The translations under genes and the position numbers were made by a program. Below are positions 59,960 through 64,000 of a DNA stretch of 64,000 bases, piece by piece. The first letter of the stretch is position 1, and every line of letters begins with the position of its first letter. The DNA comes from Calliopum simillimum (Eukaryota; Arthropoda; Insecta; Diptera; Lauxaniidae), in NCBI GenBank assembly GCA_951812925.1, contig OX638370.1:101322897-101386896 (forward strand). The letters run 5' to 3'. The notes under the pieces are model-generated. The model saw only the letters and a program-made list of their open reading frames with translations, was not told where the DNA came from and made no database searches.

Positions 59960-60349
59960 CATATTTGTTTTCGATTAAAGTTTTTTGAGCTGAGCCCGAA
60001 TTCGGTGACAGAATTGTTCTATCACGTCAGTATTGTAACCTAATAGATCAATAAACAATTTTTTTAGTAATCTTTCGAAGATCTAGGGTAAGTGCGGGAC
60101 ATATGGCACCCCCTATTGCTATGGCACCCCTTTCAATTTCAATACTTTCGTTGCATTCAAATATGGGCAAAAATTAATTCAGTTGCAGTTTATAAGGAGT
60201 GAGATTGAAAAATATGAAACACATGTTTTACCTAATAATTTTTTTTTTTTTTTTTGGTGTAAAATTTAAAAATTTCTTTGATCTAGTTAACTTTGAAAAA
60301 TATGTCAGTTATTATTTTTAATGGCACACATGTTGTGAGTTTGATCAAA

Positions 60350-61259
60350 ATGACTGAAGAAAAAGAAGTCTTAAAATTCTTAAAAATTTTCAAAAAAATC
60401 TAAATTGGTCCTACAAAAAATTGGCCAAAGAACTGAAGGTCTGCCTGGAAAATTTGACTATCGATAGGAAACCTGGTTCAGAAAGAAAACAAGGACCACA
60501 TGATATTGGAAAAGCCAAGAAAATTGAAAGCATATTGAAAAGATCTCCTAGAAAAGCTGCACGGTTAGCCTAGTGCGCTGACTATTTGGTGCGAAATGTT
60601 AAAGCCAATGCAAGTTTGAAAACATACAAAGTCCAAAAAGTTCCAGGCAGGAATGCTGCAAAAAATTTAGACGCCAAAAGTAGAGCTCGGAAATGAAAAT
60701 CGAATTTCATACAAAAATATTCATGTTGTATAATGGACGACGAAACGTATGTACTAGCAGATTTTACGCAGCTTCCGGTTAAAGTTTTTTTGTTGCTTAT
60801 GCTCGAAAAAATATCGAAGAACAATTTAGAATCCAAAAGCAGACCAAATTTCCTAAAAAATACTTTGTGTGGCAAGCTATATGCAGTTGCGGCAAAAGAA
60901 GCAAGTCATTTGTTACAGTGGGCTCTATAAGAACCGAAATATACATTAAAGAATGTTTGAAAAAAAAACTTCTTCCTTTCATAAGAGAGCGCAATGTGTC
61001 CATATATTTTTGGCCCGATTTGGCATCATGTCACTACGGCAAGAAAGCTCTGGAGTGGTACCAAAGTAATAACATAGATTTTGTACCAAGAGAGGCCAAT
61101 CCTCCAAATTGTCCGGAGCTAAGACCAGTGGAGAGAAATTGGGCTCTTGTGAAAAGAAACTTAAAGAGCACAAGTAAGGTGTCCCAAAATATCGAAGATT
61201 TTAAAAAGAGATGGGCAAACTGTTCCAAAAAGGTGTCTGAAACAACTATCAATCTCTAA
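60350..61259 (+). pseudogene. Tc1/mariner transposase (DD37E), near-intact catalytic domain
   Basis: Starts MTEEKEVLKFLKIFKK (60350), with a stop soon after. KLAKELKVCLENLTI and KKIESILKRSPRKAARLA lie in the DNA-binding part, in a shifted frame. MDDETYVLADFTQLP (60733) holds the first Asp. A frameshift at the T run 60788-60796 leads into a frame open to the stop at 61257-61259: VWQAICSCGKRSKSFVTVG, WPDLASCHYGKKALEWYQSN with the second Asp (61017-61019), and ELRPVERNWALVKRNL with Glu (61131-61133). There are 37 residues between these two, the DD37E spacing. All three catalytic residues are present, unlike in the copies at 44102 and 49742, but frameshifts make it inactive as written. Confidence 0.82.
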
Positions 61260-61707
61260 TGGAAGGCTTACCAAAAAAGTGGTTAAAACTATAAAAGTTA
61301 TATTTTCTCCTTATAAATATTTGTGTACGGGATTTAAAAAACAAAAATTGGGAATGTAAACGGCTAACTTTTTTTTTGTATATTGAGCCCTAACCGCCAA
61401 AAAAGACGTAACTGAGACGATTTCAGATTTGCGTTTTTTGATAGAAATCGATAATTTGAGTCCATATGCGTCTTCCCTCCAAATTTCATAACTGCAAAAA
61501 GTACCATTACAAAGTTATAGGGTAAGCAATTTTGACTTCTGTACTACAATGTATACAAAGAAAATTAAAAAAAAAGTTCTACTGTAAAATTTGTTTTTTG
61601 TCGGTTGAGTCTTTTTGGCGGTTAAGGCTCGATATATTTTAAGATATTTGATACATTTTATGGCACATATAACAAAATAAACAAAATTTTTTCGGTGTAC
61701 ACAAAAA

Positions 61708-61759
61708 GGAGAAATGGCACCTAATTACTGAGAGTGATATGGATAGGGTGCCATTTCTC
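61708..61759. repeat. Conserved hairpin near the transposon right end
   Basis: GGAGAAATGGCACC (61708) and GGTGCCATTTCTC (61747) around 25 bases, the counterpart of 12019-12071. One end base differs. Confidence 0.8.
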
Positions 61760-61884
61760 TGATTGTATGCTATAAGGTATTAAGGAGTACAAATATGAAG
61801 CGCTTTAAAGCGACTCCAGATTTGCAGAATGTAAGTCAGTTTAGAATTTCAATATTTGCTTTTCTATTATTACCGAAGTTACCC

Positions 61885-62347
61885 TGTGGAGTTTTCGAAT
61901 ACAAATATACACAGGTCGGGTCGGGTTATTCTGGGACTTGAAACAGCTTATCACATTTGTAAAAAAACGCTCCACATATATTAATTAAATCATTTACTAA
62001 TGATTCTGAAACTAAAGAGCTCTTATCAATTTTAATGATATATTCCTTTTTTGACTAAAGAGATCAATCACCAATCACATAAATGATTGAAGTGATTGTG
62101 GGTTTTAAACCACAAAAATTTAAAAACAAAAACCTATGACAGCTGTCAGGAGAAAAATGCGTTGTTGTTTTTGCGGGGAGAGCAAATAAAAAATACATAT
62201 GTATTAACTATATTGTTGATAGTGTTGGTAAAAACAACTATAGGTAATCGTCAACAGTGCCATAAAGCACTAGTATTTTGCACTTAGTATGATTTTTATT
62301 AGCGAAAAAGCGTAGCAATAATGTAGGTAAAGCAATTTTCGTTTATT
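61885..62347. other. No gene seen
   Basis: A short A+T-rich interval. The 62096 plus frame (63 codons) is unsupported. Confidence 0.4.
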
Positions 62348-62540
62348 AAATGCTTTTGTTTTTTAAGTGAAATAATTCCAGAAAGTTGCCAAAAGTAATG
62401 TCATACACATTATGAGCCATAAAAATCGGTTATTTTACCGATATCATTTTTTCAACTTAATGACATCAAGTCTACATCATTAAGTATACTCTGCGTAAAA
62501 GCAGAGTTCAGACTTATTCCATTATCAAAAAGCCCATCCA
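62348..62540. mobile_element. Small MITE, another copy
   Basis: Left end AAATGCTTTTGTTTTTTAAG then TGAAATAATTCC; internal GCCAAAAGTAATGTCATACA and ATTATGAGCCATAAAAATCG; right end GACTTATTCCATTATCAAAA then AGCCCATCCA. Confidence 0.7.
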
Positions 62541-62659
62541 TTTATATATTTACACTTGAGTTGCTTTATCGAAAGTAGTGAATATTTATCAAGATCCCTC
62601 CAAAATTTATGTTACTCGAAAAGTTCCCTTTCTTAGGAATTTTATCCAAGATTTCTATG

Positions 62660-62850
62660 TCCTTATTTTGAAGTAAGCGTTTGTATGAGCCAATATAATG
62701 CGTATCCAACTAATTCGATTCCTTGCGATGACTTTTAACTCTCTCCACGACTATCTTAAGTTTTGAAATTCCCTATTCAAAGATAGACACTTTTGGCCAG
62801 CTCGGCCTCTACTGCTTTATGGAGAATTCCGCTTGCCATCTCCAAAAAGT
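62660..62850 (-). pseudogene. Possible LINE C-terminal fragment
   Basis: On the minus strand SWRELKVIARNRISW (about 62704-62748) resembles the TWxExKxLAxNRxxWR block near the C-terminus of some non-LTR retrotransposon ORF2 proteins, with weak RPSWPK-type sequence upstream. Stops interrupt it. The match is short and could be chance. Confidence 0.4.
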
Positions 62851-64000
62851 TTTCCAAGATATTAGCTTCAATTTTTACGAAATCAAATATATATTTTTGT
62901 CACAAAAATCACATGACAATAAGCGTACAAGAAACCTACAAACTCCTTTGGCAATTTTTCTTCACACAATCTATGGTGCCGTTGGGAAAATTTGTTAATT
63001 AACTTAAAAATGTAGCAATACAGTGAAATTTACGCACAAACTGTCAGCTGTCAAAATATGACCGTAACCTGCTGTTATTGCCAACTGTCACTGGTGCATG
63101 GTGAGCACGTCACGTGTCAACTGCGCATGTTATTCACATGCGACGATTTTCACTATTAAACAACAACACCAGCAACAACAAAAAAGTCCGCATTGGACTC
63201 TGAATCTTCTAACAAATACAAAGCTTAACTTAACACCGCTGACTGAGCTTGCAATCTATACTTTTAATTTTTTATTTTTTTTTTTTTAACTTTACTACTT
63301 GTAAAATGAAGCAATTTTTACAAAAACAACAACAACAACAGCGCAATATATGAACTCATGTCTCAATAGTAGAAAAACAAGATTTCTCCATAGCCGCAGC
63401 AGCGACAGCAGCAGCAGCAGCATATTTACTAGATACCCAAATTGCAGCTGTATCAGTGTATCTACACAAGACCAGGCCAAACTGCAGAGAGCAACAGCAA
63501 CAGCAGCAGCAGCAATGGTGATGGCAATGCTATGGCAAAAATGTTGCCATACACAATGACGATAACAAACAACAACAACAACATCGGGCAGCGCAACATT
63601 AACAAAGCACACGAATAACAACAAGGTGGTGGGAGTTTGCCATCGTGACGTATAAAGGCAGTTTCTCACCAAAATTTTGCATTAATTAATTTCAATGTCA
63701 ATGATTTGCTAATGAGACCTCAAAGAAACAAACAAAAAATAAATGAATTTTGTACAAAATACCAGCAAATATGATATAAAATTTTAGTGAAAAATATAAA
63801 AAAATTGCGTCGTAGAGCGCCAACAGATTGAATAAATGTGGGCAATGCAGGAGAGGGTCAAGATCTTTTTCAGCGTCCGATTCTCATACAACGTTTTCAT
63901 CGGAGATTTATGAGTTGTTTTAAAATATCGCTCTAAATCTTGTTGTATGTCACATGATTTACTATACAAAAATAAATCTACTTCTGAAGAGATTTTTTGT
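62851..64000. other. No supported gene; CAG/CAA repeats
   Basis: CAGCAGCAGCAGCAG near 63406 and 63500, and CAACAACAACAAC near 63330 and 63570. These give the 125-codon Val/Leu-rich minus frame at 63295-63672 and a Ser-rich plus frame, neither supported. GTCACGTGTCAAC-type sequence near 63108 is unremarkable. Confidence 0.5.

Larger units (their letters stand above)
60086..61884 (+). mobile_element. DD37E-type Tc1/mariner element, 1.8 kb
   Basis: End sequences GGGTAAGTGCGG at 60086 and, complemented, GGGTAACTTCGG at 61884. The left is preceded by TA and the right followed by TG. It carries ATATGGCACC and CTATGGCACC boxes near the left end, the conserved hairpin at 61708-61759, and a transposase pseudogene. 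Family relation to 11412-12230 is supported by both end regions. It is longer than a typical Tc1 element. Confidence 0.7.

Noticed and set aside
63295..63672. 125-codon Val/Leu-rich minus-strand frame, the longest outside the hexamer and the transposases
   Set aside because: It derives from CAA/CAG runs on the plus strand. No recognisable domain and no related exon nearby.

Overview
The window looks like intergenic or intronic DNA from a large-genome higher fly (Diptera, probably a schizophoran or calyptrate). The reasons are the strong A+T bias with many poly-A/poly-T runs, the CATACATATGTATGTA-type runs, tRNA-derived SINE heads, and decayed mariner, DD37E-type Tc1/mariner and PIF/Harbinger transposases, together with short tandem arrays built on a GTGCCACGCCC core. 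The species cannot be fixed from sequence alone. I find no intact protein-coding gene and no functional RNA gene. Every open frame is short, low in complexity, or part of a repeat.

Left third (1-21000): copies of a dispersed family with 142-bp internal units (1035, 11140, 12340), a 430-bp dispersed repeat (2372, 14656), hairpin-like elements (2966, 4674), a Helitron-like element (7060), and a 121-bp-unit array (7780-9790) split by a dead PIF/Harbinger element (8208-9569). There follow a GGCACC-rich element with a 17-bp minisatellite (11412), a terminal-inverted-repeat (TIR) element that carries a 123-bp satellite and has an exact ATAT target duplication (12425-13667), a 553-bp element with a TTTTCTAC duplication (15278-15830), two long-armed foldback elements (17000, 19137) and a mariner relic (20190).

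Middle (21000-45000): about 3 kb of virtually perfect GGTCTT hexamer repeat (21047-24105), a TIR element flanked by ACTT (25245), SINE fragments (27062-28305), a second mariner relic (28660), a 130-bp-unit array (29390), a truncated LINE 3' end that runs straight into a 19-bp tandem array (33310-33835), second copies of both foldback families (34160, 39871) and a 16-bp array rich in TATCGATA (36586).

Right third (44100-64000): two Tc1/mariner-superfamily copies (44102 and 49742) that share a catalytic Glu-to-Ala change, the second split by a 142-bp-unit element; a 1.9-kb near-palindrome (45877-47798); a Tourist-like miniature inverted-repeat element (MITE) with TTA duplications (56873); a nested TIR element (59494); and a more complete DD37E-type transposon (60086-61884) that is the apparent relative of the element at 11412.

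The main content of the window is the relation among these elements: nested insertions that give relative ages, transposon ends that turned into minisatellites, and long hairpins that could make double-stranded RNA if transcribed. All comparisons were made by eye. I give no identity percentages beyond what was counted directly.
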